Position numbers and translations under genes: made by a program. Below, in pieces: positions 8,491 through 17,333 of a DNA stretch of 64,000 nucleotides. The DNA is from Clostridia bacterium (GTDB lineage: Bacteria > Bacillota > Clostridia > Oscillospirales > Acutalibacteraceae): positions 1 through 64,000 of the forward strand of contig JAFQIG010000039.1 of the NCBI GenBank assembly GCA_017397655.1, read 5' to 3'. Position 1 is the first letter of the stretch. Every line of letters starts with the position of its first letter. Below the pieces are notes generated by a model. That model saw nothing but the letters and a program-made list of their open reading frames with translations, did no database searches and was not told the DNA's origin.

Positions 8491-8509
8491 AAAAAGCTTT
8501 CGCTTTTTG
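8490..8509 (-). terminator. Terminator-like hairpin after the cation pump gene
   Basis: Stem CAAAAAGC / GCTTTTTG with a GAAA loop on the - strand, 22 bases past the stop codon of the ATPase. Confidence 0.5.
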
Positions 8510-8530
8510 CAGCACCTGTTTCATATATTT

Positions 8531-11170
8531 TTATTTTTTGAGTGCTCTCTGAATCGCCTTGATAATCTCCATAATCGGGATGATGGAAATTGCAAGTCCC
8601 ATTGCAACGAGGTATTCCTGAATGCTGATGTGTTCAAATCCGAATGCGTCACGAAGGAACGGAACATAGATAACCGCTGTTGTGAGAATGAAAGAAAGGA
8701 TCATTGCACCCCAGAGGAACTTGTTCTGGTTCTTGATTGTGAAAACGGACTTTCTTCTTGACCGCATATTGAAGGAGTGGAAGATTTCGACCATTGAAAG
8801 TGTAAGGAATGCCATTGTCATACCGTCGGAGCTGTTTTCAAACTTCCAGACGCCTGCTTCCATAAAGTGGCCGATGAAGTAAGCAAGAACTGTCAGAACG
8901 GTAACAACAACGCCCTGGAATGCAACATCAAAGCCCATGCCGCCTGCAAAGATACCGTCCTTGGCATTACGGGGTTTACGGCGCATTATATCGCTTTCGG
9001 CTTCTTCCATACCGAGTGCGAGTGCGGGGAAGCAGTCAGTAACGAGGTTGATCCAGAGAAGATGAACGGGTTTCAGAATTGTAAATCCGACCATTGTTGC
9101 AAAGAAGATGGAAAGAACCTCTGCAAGGTTTGAAGAAAGAAGGAACTGGATAGCCTTACGGATATTGTCATATATACGACGACCTTCCTCGACAGCAGAA
9201 ACGATTGTTGCAAAGTTATCATCGGCAAGAACCATATCTGCAACGCTCTTTGTAACGTCTGTACCCGTGATGCCCATGCCGACACCGATATCGGCACTCT
9301 TAATGGAGGGAGCATCGTTTACACCGTCACCCGTCATAGCTGTAATAGCACCTTTGGCTTTCCATGCCTTGACGATGCGAACCTTGTGTTCGGGCTGAAC
9401 TCTGGCATAAACGGAATATTTTTCGATATCTCTGTTAAGATCCTCTTCGGAAATATCGTTAAGCTGAGAACCTGTAAGAGCCTGTTCTGCAGATTCAAGG
9501 ATTCCGAGCTGTTTTGCGATTGCAACGGCAGTATCCTTATGGTCACCCGTAATCATAATGGGACGGATACCTGCGGATTTACATTCAACGATAGCATCAC
9601 GTACTTCGGGACGGATGGGATCGATCATACCTGACAGACCGATATAGCAAAGATCCGCTTCAAGATCTTCAGGCTCATAGGATGAGGGTTCTTCTTTATA
9701 GGAGCGTTTTGCCGCACAAAGAACACGAAGTGCCTGATCTGCCATAGCTTTGTTATCGGCAAGGATCTGTGCACGGAGAGTGTCGTCAAGAGCGACATCC
9801 TGGCCGTCGATATAAGCTGTCGTACAGCGCTTGAGAACTTCGTCGGGAGCACCTTTTGTAAACTGGATAATCTCGCCGTCTGCTGTCTTGTGAACGGTAC
9901 TCATCATCTTTCTGCCCGAATCAAACGGAGCTTCGCCGATTCTGGGATATTCCTTGACAAGATCGTTCTTTGACATTCCGAGAGTGAACGCATCGTTTAC
10001 AAGAGCACATTCTGTAGGTTCGCCGACAGCGTTGTTTGTTTCGTCAAGGTTTGCGTCACAGCAAAGAGCCATACCCTTTGCAAGAAGATTGACATCGGAA
10101 CCTGCATGATCAACAACCGTCATCTTGTTCTGAGTCAGAGTACCCGTCTTATCGGAACAGATAATCTGTGTACAGCCGAGAGTTTCAACAGCGGTAAGCT
10201 TTCTGATAACGGCATTTCTCTTTGACATATTTGTAACGCCGATGGAAAGAACAATAGTAACAACTGCCGCAAGACCTTCGGGAATAGCTGCAACGGCAAG
10301 GCTGACAGCTACCATAAAGGTATCAAGAAGCATCTCGCCCGACAGGCTGCCGAAGTGACGGATAACGTCAACAGCAAAGATAACAACACAGATTCCGATA
10401 ACAAGGAAGCTGAGGATCTTGCTGAGCTGATTGAGCTTTATCTGAAGAGGAGTTTCTTCGTTCTGAGCATTGGTAAGAGCATCTGCGATCTTGCCCATTT
10501 CGGTATTCATACCTGTACCGACTACAACAGCTTTACCTCTGCCGTAAACGACCGTACTGCCCATATAGACCATATTTTTACGGTCACCGAGAGGTACGTC
10601 CTTTTCGTTGCCGAGAGACAAAGCCTCAACAAGCTTATTTACGGGAACGGATTCACCGGTCAGAGCGGCTTCTTCGATCTTCATGCTGGCACATTCGATA
10701 ATACGTGCATCGGCGGGAACGGCATCGCCTGCTTCCAGAACAATGATATCACCGGGAACAAGCTCTTCACTGCGGACGGTCATAAGCTTGCCGTCACGGA
10801 TAACCTTTGAAGTAGCTGCGGCAATTTCCTGAAGTGCTGCAATAGCCTTTTCTGCTTTGCTTTCCTGAAGCACACCGAGTACAGCATTGATAATAACAAC
10901 GATCATGATGATGATAACATCAGCAAACGACTCATTCTCAATAGCTGCGGTAATTCCCGAAATGACAGCCGCTACAATAAGGATGATGATCATCGGGTCG
11001 GACAGTTCTTTCAGAAAACGCTGAAGAATTGTGACTTTTTTGCCTTCTGCAAGCTTGTTCGGGCCGAAGGATTCGAGCCTTTTTGCAGCTTCGGCAGAGG
11101 ACAATCCGGTCTCGTGAGAAGTTTTCTGCTCATCAATAACGGCAGAAACGGTTGACAGGTATTCCTTCAT
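8531..11170 (-). CDS. P-type cation-transporting ATPase, Ca2+/Mn2+ pump type
   Basis: An 879-residue P2-type ATPase that pumps divalent cations across the cytoplasmic membrane. The N-terminal cation-ATPase motif is followed by transmembrane pairs, the actuator motif ALTGES (about 169), PEGL in helix M4 (about 297), the phosphorylation motif SDKTGTLT (Asp near 340), a hinge TGDGVNDAP, and a six-helix C-terminal block with NLAE and NLVTD in M5/M6, as in SERCA-like calcium pumps. The start is the ATG 8 bases after GGAGG; an earlier in-frame ATG lies within that site. A manganese-type riboswitch precedes it, so Mn2+ efflux is the more likely job, with Ca2+ as an alternative. Confidence 0.88.
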   Translation of the reverse strand: MKEYLSTVSAVIDEQKTSHETGLSSAEAAKRLESFGPNKLAEGKKVTILQRFLKELSDPMIIILIVAAVISGITAAIENESFADVIIIMIVVIINAVLGVLQESKAEKAIAALQEIAAATSKVIRDGKLMTVRSEELVPGDIIVLEAGDAVPADARIIECASMKIEEAALTGESVPVNKLVEALSLGNEKDVPLGDRKNMVYMGSTVVYGRGKAVVVGTGMNTEMGKIADALTNAQNEETPLQIKLNQLSKILSFLVIGICVVIFAVDVIRHFGSLSGEMLLDTFMVAVSLAVAAIPEGLAAVVTIVLSIGVTNMSKRNAVIRKLTAVETLGCTQIICSDKTGTLTQNKMTVVDHAGSDVNLLAKGMALCCDANLDETNNAVGEPTECALVNDAFTLGMSKNDLVKEYPRIGEAPFDSGRKMMSTVHKTADGEIIQFTKGAPDEVLKRCTTAYIDGQDVALDDTLRAQILADNKAMADQALRVLCAAKRSYKEEPSSYEPEDLEADLCYIGLSGMIDPIRPEVRDAIVECKSAGIRPIMITGDHKDTAVAIAKQLGILESAEQALTGSQLNDISEEDLNRDIEKYSVYARVQPEHKVRIVKAWKAKGAITAMTGDGVNDAPSIKSADIGVGMGITGTDVTKSVADMVLADDNFATIVSAVEEGRRIYDNIRKAIQFLLSSNLAEVLSIFFATMVGFTILKPVHLLWINLVTDCFPALALGMEEAESDIMRRKPRNAKDGIFAGGMGFDVAFQGVVVTVLTVLAYFIGHFMEAGVWKFENSSDGMTMAFLTLSMVEIFHSFNMRSRRKSVFTIKNQNKFLWGAMILSFILTTAVIYVPFLRDAFGFEHISIQEYLVAMGLAISIIPIMEIIKAIQRALKK

Positions 11171-11197
11171 TTGCTTTACCTCCATTTTTTAGGGAAC

Positions 11198-11238
11198 AAA
11201 AAAGACCTATCCACATTACATGGTAACGCAGATAAGTC
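11198..11238 (-). terminator. Riboswitch-controlled terminator
   Basis: GACTTATC pairs with GATAGGTC, with an inner GTTAC / GTAAT pairing, then TTTTTT. Its 5' arm overlaps the 3' side of the riboswitch closing stem (GACGAGACTTAT). Ligand binding should therefore prevent terminator formation and switch the gene on. Confidence 0.75.
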
Positions 11239-11318
11239 TCGTCGTTTAATATAAAGCCAGAAGCAGTGCTTCATGATGTTGACCTTATAGCGTATCTACG
11301 CCGACTACTCCCTTAATA
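11232..11318 (-). promoter_or_regulatory. yybP-ykoY family riboswitch (manganese-sensing)
   Basis: The - strand reads TTAAGGGAGTAG, then after a variable arm AGGTCAACAT, then after a second arm CGACGAGACTTAT. These are the conserved blocks of the yybP-ykoY family, established as an Mn2+ sensor. It lies between a consensus promoter and the ATPase start, followed by an overlapping terminator. Assignment is by motif recognition; no covariance search was run. Confidence 0.82.
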
Positions 11319-11323
11319 TAATC

Positions 11324-11352
11324 ATTCTAACAGAATGTGAATCAATTGTCAA
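11324..11352 (-). promoter_or_regulatory. Sigma-A-type promoter of the cation pump
   Basis: TTGACA (11347-11352), 17-base spacer, TAGAAT (11324-11329), directly upstream of the riboswitch. Confidence 0.8.
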
Positions 11353-11448
11353 TCGCAAAAAAGTATGATTTATAAAAAATTTACAAATTTTCAGACGATA
11401 AACACAGCGAGAGATTGAAAGGGCACATAATAAATAATAATTATTATT

Positions 11449-11526
11449 GGCGGGACACCCGCACCCGGAAATAGTGAAGAGTGAATAGTGAATAGTGAAG
11501 AAATGTGGGCGGGACACCCGCACCCG
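11449..11526. repeat. Paired GCGGGACACCCGCACCCG repeats with a minisatellite between
   Basis: Two copies of GCGGGACACCCGCACCCG (11450-11467 and 11509-11526) flank a run of GAATAGTGA-like units (about 11468-11502). An inverted relative (GGTGCGGGTGTCTCG) occurs at 44948-44962. The rest of the intergenic stretch to 11673 holds no recognisable gene. Confidence 0.6.
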
Positions 11527-11551
11527 AAAATATGCACATAGGTACGATGTA

Positions 11552-11621
11552 GTCATCCTGAGCCGCAGGCGAAGGATCTTTTGCATTTGTTTAAAGATTC
11601 CTCACATACGTTCGGAATGAC
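11552..11621. repeat. GTCAT hairpin repeat, copy B
   Basis: Imperfect inverted repeat from GTCATCCTGAGCCG to CGGAATGAC, followed by CCGATGGG. The same CCCATCGG / CCGATGGG border flanks copy A on the other side, so the two copies are inverted relative to each other. Confidence 0.55.
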
Positions 11622-11673
11622 CCGATGGGTTATTATATACGGGCAACAAATGCCGCACAATGGAGAGGCGGAA

Positions 11674-12216
11674 TCATTCGATTACTTCTATTCTGTCAAT
11701 GAAGCGAGGCTTTTGTTCGGGTTTTTCGTCGGGATAGCCGATGCAGATGCCTATCATAAACTTGAAATTTTCGGGAATGTTCAGATACTTTTTCCAGTCT
11801 GCCGCCTGAGGTGACTCGAAAAGCGCACCTACGCTGGCAACGATGCAGGTGGAAAGTCCGATACTCTGTGCAGCTATACAGATATTCTCCGTCATAATGC
11901 CTGCATCCATATTGCTGTCATACTGTGAAAAGATAAAAGCAAACGTCGGTGCATTGTGATAGAACGGATTTTTCTCGCTCCTCGTGTGAACGGGCGTATC
12001 CCAGCCGACATAATTTTTGAAGTCAATATGCATTCTGTGGAGTGCGTCGGCATTCTGCAAAAAGCGCACGTGACAGGGCTGACCATTTCTGCCGCTTGGC
12101 GCCATGAGTGCGGCGTGAATCAGCGTTTCAAGCTGTTCTTTTGATATCTGTTCTTTTTTGTATTCCCTGACAGTCTGACGGGTAAATATTGCGTTTGTTG
12201 TTTCATTAATAATCAT
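11674..12216 (-). CDS. Nitroreductase family protein
   Basis: A 180-residue FMN-dependent oxidoreductase of the nitroreductase fold. The N-terminal TRQTVREYKKEQIS carries the Arg cluster that contacts the FMN phosphate, followed by AALMAPSGRNGQPCHVRF. A central GIMTENICIAAQSIGLSTCIV helix and a C-terminal IGICIGYPDEKPEQKPR complete the family pattern. It is shorter than classical NfsB-type enzymes. It lies 14 bases after the lipoprotein gene and is probably the last gene of the secA-mfd unit. The physiological substrate is unknown; flavin-linked reduction of quinones or nitro compounds is typical. Confidence 0.85.
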   Translation of the reverse strand: MIINETTNAIFTRQTVREYKKEQISKEQLETLIHAALMAPSGRNGQPCHVRFLQNADALHRMHIDFKNYVGWDTPVHTRSEKNPFYHNAPTFAFIFSQYDSNMDAGIMTENICIAAQSIGLSTCIVASVGALFESPQAADWKKYLNIPENFKFMIGICIGYPDEKPEQKPRFIDRIEVIE

Positions 12217-12230
12217 AAAATTTCCGCCTT

Positions 12231-13217
12231 TCAGAATTTGTCGGATACTGCGGTATAGACATTATTGATAACCGAAGAATCAGGCTTTGCCGTATATGAT
12301 TCCATTGTATTGTCAAGAAGTGCCGAAAACGCATCGGAGCAGACCGCTTTAAGACAGGCTGTGCGGTATGTTTCAAAAACGCTGCCGTCGGTGTCGCCCT
12401 GCCTCAGAACAAGGAAGATATAATCGGCAGTTTCGATAACCTTGGGACTGTTGATACCCATTTTTTGAACGGCAGTAAAGAACTCTGCAGGATAGCTGTT
12501 GTTAAAGCGGTTAATCGTAACCGTATCAACCTGAGTTGATGCGACAAAAGAGTTAGTCGAATTCTTTGTACAGATATCCTCTATCGTACTGCCTGTGCGA
12601 AGATCGTCACACATCACCTTGAATTTATTTTCGATGGCGGTTATTTCTTCTGCGGGAAGACGTGTGACGGAGCCGTCATTGAGAATCTTTGTAAGATAAC
12701 CGTTAATGGATCTGAACGTTACGTAATTTTCGTTAAAGTAAGCCTTGAGTGTTTCGTCGGGAATCGCCATACTGCCCCCTTTGCCGAAAAAATGAGAAAG
12801 AAGCATCTCTTTTTTTGCAACATACGTTTCGTACTTTGTAACGGTCGGCTTGTCGATTCCGACGGAAGAATAATAATTTTTATAAAAATCCCATTTGGTC
12901 GAAACGTTGTTAGTTATCTGATATTTATATTCGGAGGACAGCTGAAGCTTACGGCTTTCAAAAAGACTGTTGACCGCAACGTATTCCGTACAAAGTCCTG
13001 TAGCGGCTGACAGGATATCCTTTTTTTCGCTGTCTTTTGAAAGAGAGTAGTTTGTCGGATTCTGTAAAATGTCGGAAAGAAAGAGCGCGTACAGGGTATC
13101 GGAAATCTCGGCACCCGAAACATTAAGCGCGACGGCAGAATCGGACACCGTGCCTTTTGAGCAGGATGACAGCAAAACAATGCATATCAGAAGAAATACT
13201 GCGGTAATCCTTTTCAC
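12231..13217 (-). CDS. Exported lipoprotein resembling PrsA/SurA-type foldases
   Basis: A 328-residue lipoprotein. The signal peptide ends in the lipobox LSSC (Cys near 19), so it is anchored to the outer face of the membrane. The body is helical and resembles the N-terminal chaperone part of PrsA/SurA peptidyl-prolyl isomerases, including an EYVAVNSLF helix and a PDETLKAYFNENY segment typical of the region before the parvulin domain. A clear parvulin core is not evident. Its GTG start overlaps the mfd stop (GTGA), implying coupled translation. Export links it to secA upstream. A PrsA-like foldase is the favoured reading; a family-specific lipoprotein is possible. Confidence 0.6.
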   Translation of the reverse strand: MKRITAVFLLICIVLLSSCSKGTVSDSAVALNVSGAEISDTLYALFLSDILQNPTNYSLSKDSEKKDILSAATGLCTEYVAVNSLFESRKLQLSSEYKYQITNNVSTKWDFYKNYYSSVGIDKPTVTKYETYVAKKEMLLSHFFGKGGSMAIPDETLKAYFNENYVTFRSINGYLTKILNDGSVTRLPAEEITAIENKFKVMCDDLRTGSTIEDICTKNSTNSFVASTQVDTVTINRFNNSYPAEFFTAVQKMGINSPKVIETADYIFLVLRQGDTDGSVFETYRTACLKAVCSDAFSALLDNTMESYTAKPDSSVINNVYTAVSDKF

Positions 13218-16200
13218 GTTACTTCCTTCCCTTCATCTGTATTTTCCATCAGCTCAAAAGCCCTTGTCAGCAAAGACAGACGATCCTCGGTCTTGCCCAC
13301 ACGCAGACTGATGTGCGGTGTAGCCGATGCGCTGACCGTAACACGTCCACGGAGACCTTTTGCAAGCCGTGTGATCTTATCCATATCAATATCATCAATG
13401 TACAAAAGCAGCTTGCCGCCGCTTTCCTTTATTTCGTAGACATTCTGCTTTAGTGCAGTACCGCGAAGCAGAGAAACGGTGATAAGTCCGCGTACACATT
13501 CGGGCGGCTCTCCGAAGCGGTCAATAAGCTCGTCAAGAACATCCGAAGCATCGTCCTTTGACCGTATATCAGCAATACGGCGGTACATATACAGCTTTTG
13601 CGGAACGCTTTCGATATAATCGGGCGGAATGTGTGCATCGATCGGGATGTCGATAAGACATTCCTTTTCGGGTGTGGGCGGAGCTTCGCCCTTTTCCTCG
13701 CTGACTGCCTGTGCCAGAAGCTTTAAGTACATATCGTAACCGACTGCTTCCATATGACCGTGCTGCTGTGCACCGAGGATATTACCTGCACCACGAAGCT
13801 CCAGATCACGCATTGCAATCTTGAAGCCCGAGCCGAACTCCGTAAACTCACGTATTGCCTCCAATCGGTGAGTGGCAATTTCAGTCAGCTCCTTGCCTCT
13901 TGTAAAGGTAAGGTATGCCGATGCTCTTCTTGTGGAACGTCCTACTCTGCCTCTTATCTGATGAAGCTGGGCAAGACCCATACGGTCGGCATTTTCTATT
14001 ATAAGTGTATTGACGTTGGGGACATCAACGCCTGTTTCTATTATTGTTGTACAGACAAGAATGTCTGTTTCGCCCTCAAGAAGCTTTCTCCATACCTCGC
14101 TCAGCTTGTCCTCGCTCATCTTGCCGTGAGCGATGCTGACAACAGCATCGGGAAGCATCTCGTGAATCTGCGCGGCAACCTTTTCGATAGTTTCGACACG
14201 GTTGTGAAGATAGTATACCTGTCCGCCACGGCGAAGCTCGGTTGACATTGCCTGACAGAGAACCTCCATATTATGCTCGATAACGTATGTCTGAACGGGA
14301 TAGCGGTCTCTCGGAGCCTCCTCCAGAACCGACATATCACGTATGCCCGACATTGCCATGTTGAGAGTTCTCGGAATAGGTGTTGCCGTCAGTGTCAGAA
14401 CATCAACGGCAGGGAACATCTCTTTAAGACGTTCTTTCTGAGCTACTCCGAAACGCTGTTCTTCGTCAACGATGATAAGTCCGAGATCACGGAATTTTAC
14501 ATCCTTTGAAATGAGTCGGTGCGTACCGACAACAATGTCAACGCTGCCGCGCTCAAGCTGTTTTATCGTGTCGTTCATCTGCTTGCGGGTGCAGAAGCGA
14601 GACAGCATATGCGTTTCTATCGGGAAGCCCTCAAAACGCTTGTTGATTGTCTGGAAATGCTGAAGCGCAAGAATCGTTGTGGGAACGAGTATGGCACATT
14701 GCTTTCCGTCTGCAACACACTTGAAGGCGGCACGGAGCGCAACCTCTGTCTTGCCGAAGCCGACATCTCCGCAAAGAAGTCTGTCCATCGGATAGGATTT
14801 TTCCATATCGGACTTGATCTCTTCGATACAGCGAAGCTGATCAACGGTTTCTTCAAACTCAAAACGACGTTCAAAGTCGTTCTGCATATCCATATCGGGT
14901 GAAAAGGCGTGACCTTTCACCTGACGGCGCTTTGCATAAAGAGCGATAAGCTCCTGTGCAATATCCTTGACGGCAGCACGTACCTTGGAACGTGTTTTCT
15001 GCCACTCCTTACCGCCGAGCTTGTTGAGCTTTACGGTGGCATCGGGACCGCCTGCTCCGATATATTTGGAGACTAAATCAAGCTGAGTTACGGGAACGTA
15101 CAAAATATCGCCCTTGTCGTAGCGGATCTTGATATAATCCTTGACGGCACCGCCTGCTTCAAGCTTTGTAATACCGTCAAAGATGCCGATACCGTGGGTG
15201 TTGTGAACGATATAATCGCCCTTGTGCAGCTCCTCAAGGCTGTTAAAGGCGTTTTTATTTTTGACCTTCTTACGCTGTTTTTTGGAAGCACTTATATAGC
15301 GGCTTCCGTACGTGATAAGAGTAAATTTTTCATTGGGATATTCAAATCCCGTACTGATGCTGCCGGGGATAACGCTTATCTGACCGGGCGGAAAAGCTGT
15401 GGGACGTACGGGATAGTAAACACATTTATAGCCGTCTGCTTCAAGGTCGAGCGACAGCGATTTTGCTGATTTTGGCGTACCGCCCATAATAACGGTGGTA
15501 CGGTCCTTTTTGCCTGCAAAGGATTCGATATCGTCAAGCAGAACGGAATATGCACCGTTCCACGGAGAAATCTGACGTGCGTTAAGCGTGGTCAGCTCCT
15601 TGACGGGTGTATCGAACGAACCTCTCGGAAGATTGTCAAGGTATACCGCACCCTTTTTCTGATAAATATCCGTAAGCTCATTCCAATTGATAATGTATTT
15701 GTCAAGACCTCTGCACAAAAGACCCTCTTCGGAAAGAGCCTTCATATCCTCGGAAAACAGCTCGGTACACGCTTCGGCACGTTCTTTTACGGAGAAGCTT
15801 TCGCTGACAAAAAGAATCGGCGAATCGGTGTAGTCAAAAATTGTTGCGGCATTTTTATAAATAATCGGAAGATAACGGTCAAGTGACGGGAGCCTCAGTC
15901 CCGACTTGATCTTTTCTATATCGGAGCTTATGCTCTCACGCACCTTGACGGCGCCCTTGCCCTTTATTGTCTGCAGAAAATCCGTCAGAATACCTGAAAG
16001 CTCGTCATAATTTTCGCAAAGAACTTCGTTTGACGGAGTGATGGTGATTGATTTAAGATTTTCGGTTCTTCTCTGACTTTCTGTGTCAAAGTAACAAAGC
16101 ATATCAACGGTGTCGCCCCAGAACTCGCATCGGCACGGATAGTCGCTTCCCGGAGGGAAAAAGTCAACAATACCGCCTCTTGACGAGAACTGACCCTCGC

Positions 16201-16702
16201 CCTCGACCTGTGAGGACGGAGTATATCCTGCACGGATGAGCGACATTTTCAGCTCATCCACGGGAAAATCGTCACCGACGTTTATCAGGAAGCTTCTTTT
16301 TATATATTCATCTTTAGGCATTGTCAGCTGAAGCGCCGCTTCGACGGAGCAGACAACAACATCATAATCATTCTTTGCCATTCTGCCGAGCGTGCGAAGC
16401 CGCATATGCTCGTATTCTCTGGAGCTTCCCTCGGTAGGACGGAGAATAAAATCTCTTGCAGGATAATGATAAGCATTTGCACCGAGACCGCACAGATCCT
16501 CTGTAAGACGTGTTGCCTGCATCTCATCGGGAGTGATAACGACACCCTTTTTGCCGATGATCTCACAGGACGATAAAACAAGATGTGCCTTGTGGATATG
16601 CGAAAGCCCCAGCACGCCCATAGGCAGCCGGGTGTTACGCATCGCCGAAAGAACGGTATCGAACTGACGGGAGTTATTTATAATTTCGGAAAAGCAAGAC
16701 AT
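13214..16702 (-). CDS. Transcription-repair coupling factor Mfd
   Basis: A 1162-residue ATP-dependent translocase that removes stalled RNA polymerase from DNA lesions and recruits UvrA. The N-terminal UvrB-like module is followed by an RNA polymerase-interacting domain that begins GDYIVHNTHGIGIF. The RecG-like motor has Walker A GDVGFGKTE, motif II DEEQRFGV, TATPIPRT and a QIRGRVGRS motif VI. The C-terminal TRCF domain (IDIPIDAHIPPDYI) is present. Length is normal for the family. It lies between the HAD phosphatase and the lipoprotein gene, with short or overlapping junctions. Confidence 0.97.
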   Translation of the reverse strand: MSCFSEIINNSRQFDTVLSAMRNTRLPMGVLGLSHIHKAHLVLSSCEIIGKKGVVITPDEMQATRLTEDLCGLGANAYHYPARDFILRPTEGSSREYEHMRLRTLGRMAKNDYDVVVCSVEAALQLTMPKDEYIKRSFLINVGDDFPVDELKMSLIRAGYTPSSQVEGEGQFSSRGGIVDFFPPGSDYPCRCEFWGDTVDMLCYFDTESQRRTENLKSITITPSNEVLCENYDELSGILTDFLQTIKGKGAVKVRESISSDIEKIKSGLRLPSLDRYLPIIYKNAATIFDYTDSPILFVSESFSVKERAEACTELFSEDMKALSEEGLLCRGLDKYIINWNELTDIYQKKGAVYLDNLPRGSFDTPVKELTTLNARQISPWNGAYSVLLDDIESFAGKKDRTTVIMGGTPKSAKSLSLDLEADGYKCVYYPVRPTAFPPGQISVIPGSISTGFEYPNEKFTLITYGSRYISASKKQRKKVKNKNAFNSLEELHKGDYIVHNTHGIGIFDGITKLEAGGAVKDYIKIRYDKGDILYVPVTQLDLVSKYIGAGGPDATVKLNKLGGKEWQKTRSKVRAAVKDIAQELIALYAKRRQVKGHAFSPDMDMQNDFERRFEFEETVDQLRCIEEIKSDMEKSYPMDRLLCGDVGFGKTEVALRAAFKCVADGKQCAILVPTTILALQHFQTINKRFEGFPIETHMLSRFCTRKQMNDTIKQLERGSVDIVVGTHRLISKDVKFRDLGLIIVDEEQRFGVAQKERLKEMFPAVDVLTLTATPIPRTLNMAMSGIRDMSVLEEAPRDRYPVQTYVIEHNMEVLCQAMSTELRRGGQVYYLHNRVETIEKVAAQIHEMLPDAVVSIAHGKMSEDKLSEVWRKLLEGETDILVCTTIIETGVDVPNVNTLIIENADRMGLAQLHQIRGRVGRSTRRASAYLTFTRGKELTEIATHRLEAIREFTEFGSGFKIAMRDLELRGAGNILGAQQHGHMEAVGYDMYLKLLAQAVSEEKGEAPPTPEKECLIDIPIDAHIPPDYIESVPQKLYMYRRIADIRSKDDASDVLDELIDRFGEPPECVRGLITVSLLRGTALKQNVYEIKESGGKLLLYIDDIDMDKITRLAKGLRGRVTVSASATPHISLRVGKTEDRLSLLTRAFELMENTDEGKEVT

Positions 16703-16718
16703 AAATTTCTCTCTGATT

Positions 16719-17333
16719 TCAGACTCTTATTCCGACATTCCTCATATCCTCACGAAGAATGTCAATGTTTTTATGGTAATAGCAATGAGCGTTTATACCG
16801 ACACTCAAGGCAGCGTCAGTATTCTGACGCATATCGTCGATGAAATAGCACTCTTCGGGGAGAAGAGAATATTTTTTCAGGAGAATATCATATATGCGGG
16901 TGTCGGGCTTGTTTATGCCGTAATCGCACGAAGCGATGATACCGTCCATGAGCTTCAATGCAGGAATACAGTCAAATCTTTTATAGATTTCATCGGGAGT
17001 GTTGGAGCAAAGAAAAACACGGTAGCCGTTTTCTTTAAGAAGTACGATCAGATCGTACATATCGGGAAAGGCAGGCATCTCGTTATCCCACCAGCCTGTG
17101 AGAAGCGTATACAGCTTTTTGTGAAGTCTTTCGGGGAGAAACCGACAGCTTTCTTCACAAATGCCGACAAAGTCCAGCTCACCCGTGTTGAGTCTTTCCC
17201 ATATTCCCTTGCCGAAGAGAATGTCTTCAACCAATCGGACATCCTCTTCGTTCTGAAAAGCATTTACCAAAGATCTGTGAGGATCGAAGTCAATCAAGAC
17301 TCCGCCCATATCGAATATAATGTTCTTTATCAT
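16719..17333 (-). CDS. HAD-superfamily hydrolase (YihX-like)
   Basis: A 204-residue haloacid dehalogenase-like phosphatase. Motif I is [11 protein letters not shown] (Asp near 8), followed by a helical cap, SNTPDEI (motif II), Lys in [11 protein letters not shown] (motif III) and FIDDMRQN (motif IV). The residue two after the nucleophile Asp is Gly, a variant also common in YihX-type sugar-phosphate phosphatases. The chosen ATG overlaps the secA stop (ATGA). An extended in-frame start inside secA is less likely because it precedes the conserved motif by about 24 residues. The substrate is unknown. Confidence 0.85.
   Translation of the reverse strand: MIKNIIFDMGGVLIDFDPHRSLVNAFQNEEDVRLVEDILFGKGIWERLNTGELDFVGICEESCRFLPERLHKKLYTLLTGWWDNEMPAFPDMYDLIVLLKENGYRVFLCSNTPDEIYKRFDCIPALKLMDGIIASCDYGINKPDTRIYDILLKKYSLLPEECYFIDDMRQNTDAALSVGINAHCYYHKNIDILREDMRNVGIRV

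Noticed and set aside
11206..11214. Near match to a DnaA box (CTATCCACA)
   Set aside because: It lies in the 3' arm of the riboswitch terminator, has one mismatch and no other boxes nearby.
11468..11502. CRISPR-like array
   Set aside because: Units of about 8 bases without spacers form a minisatellite; no cas genes are present.
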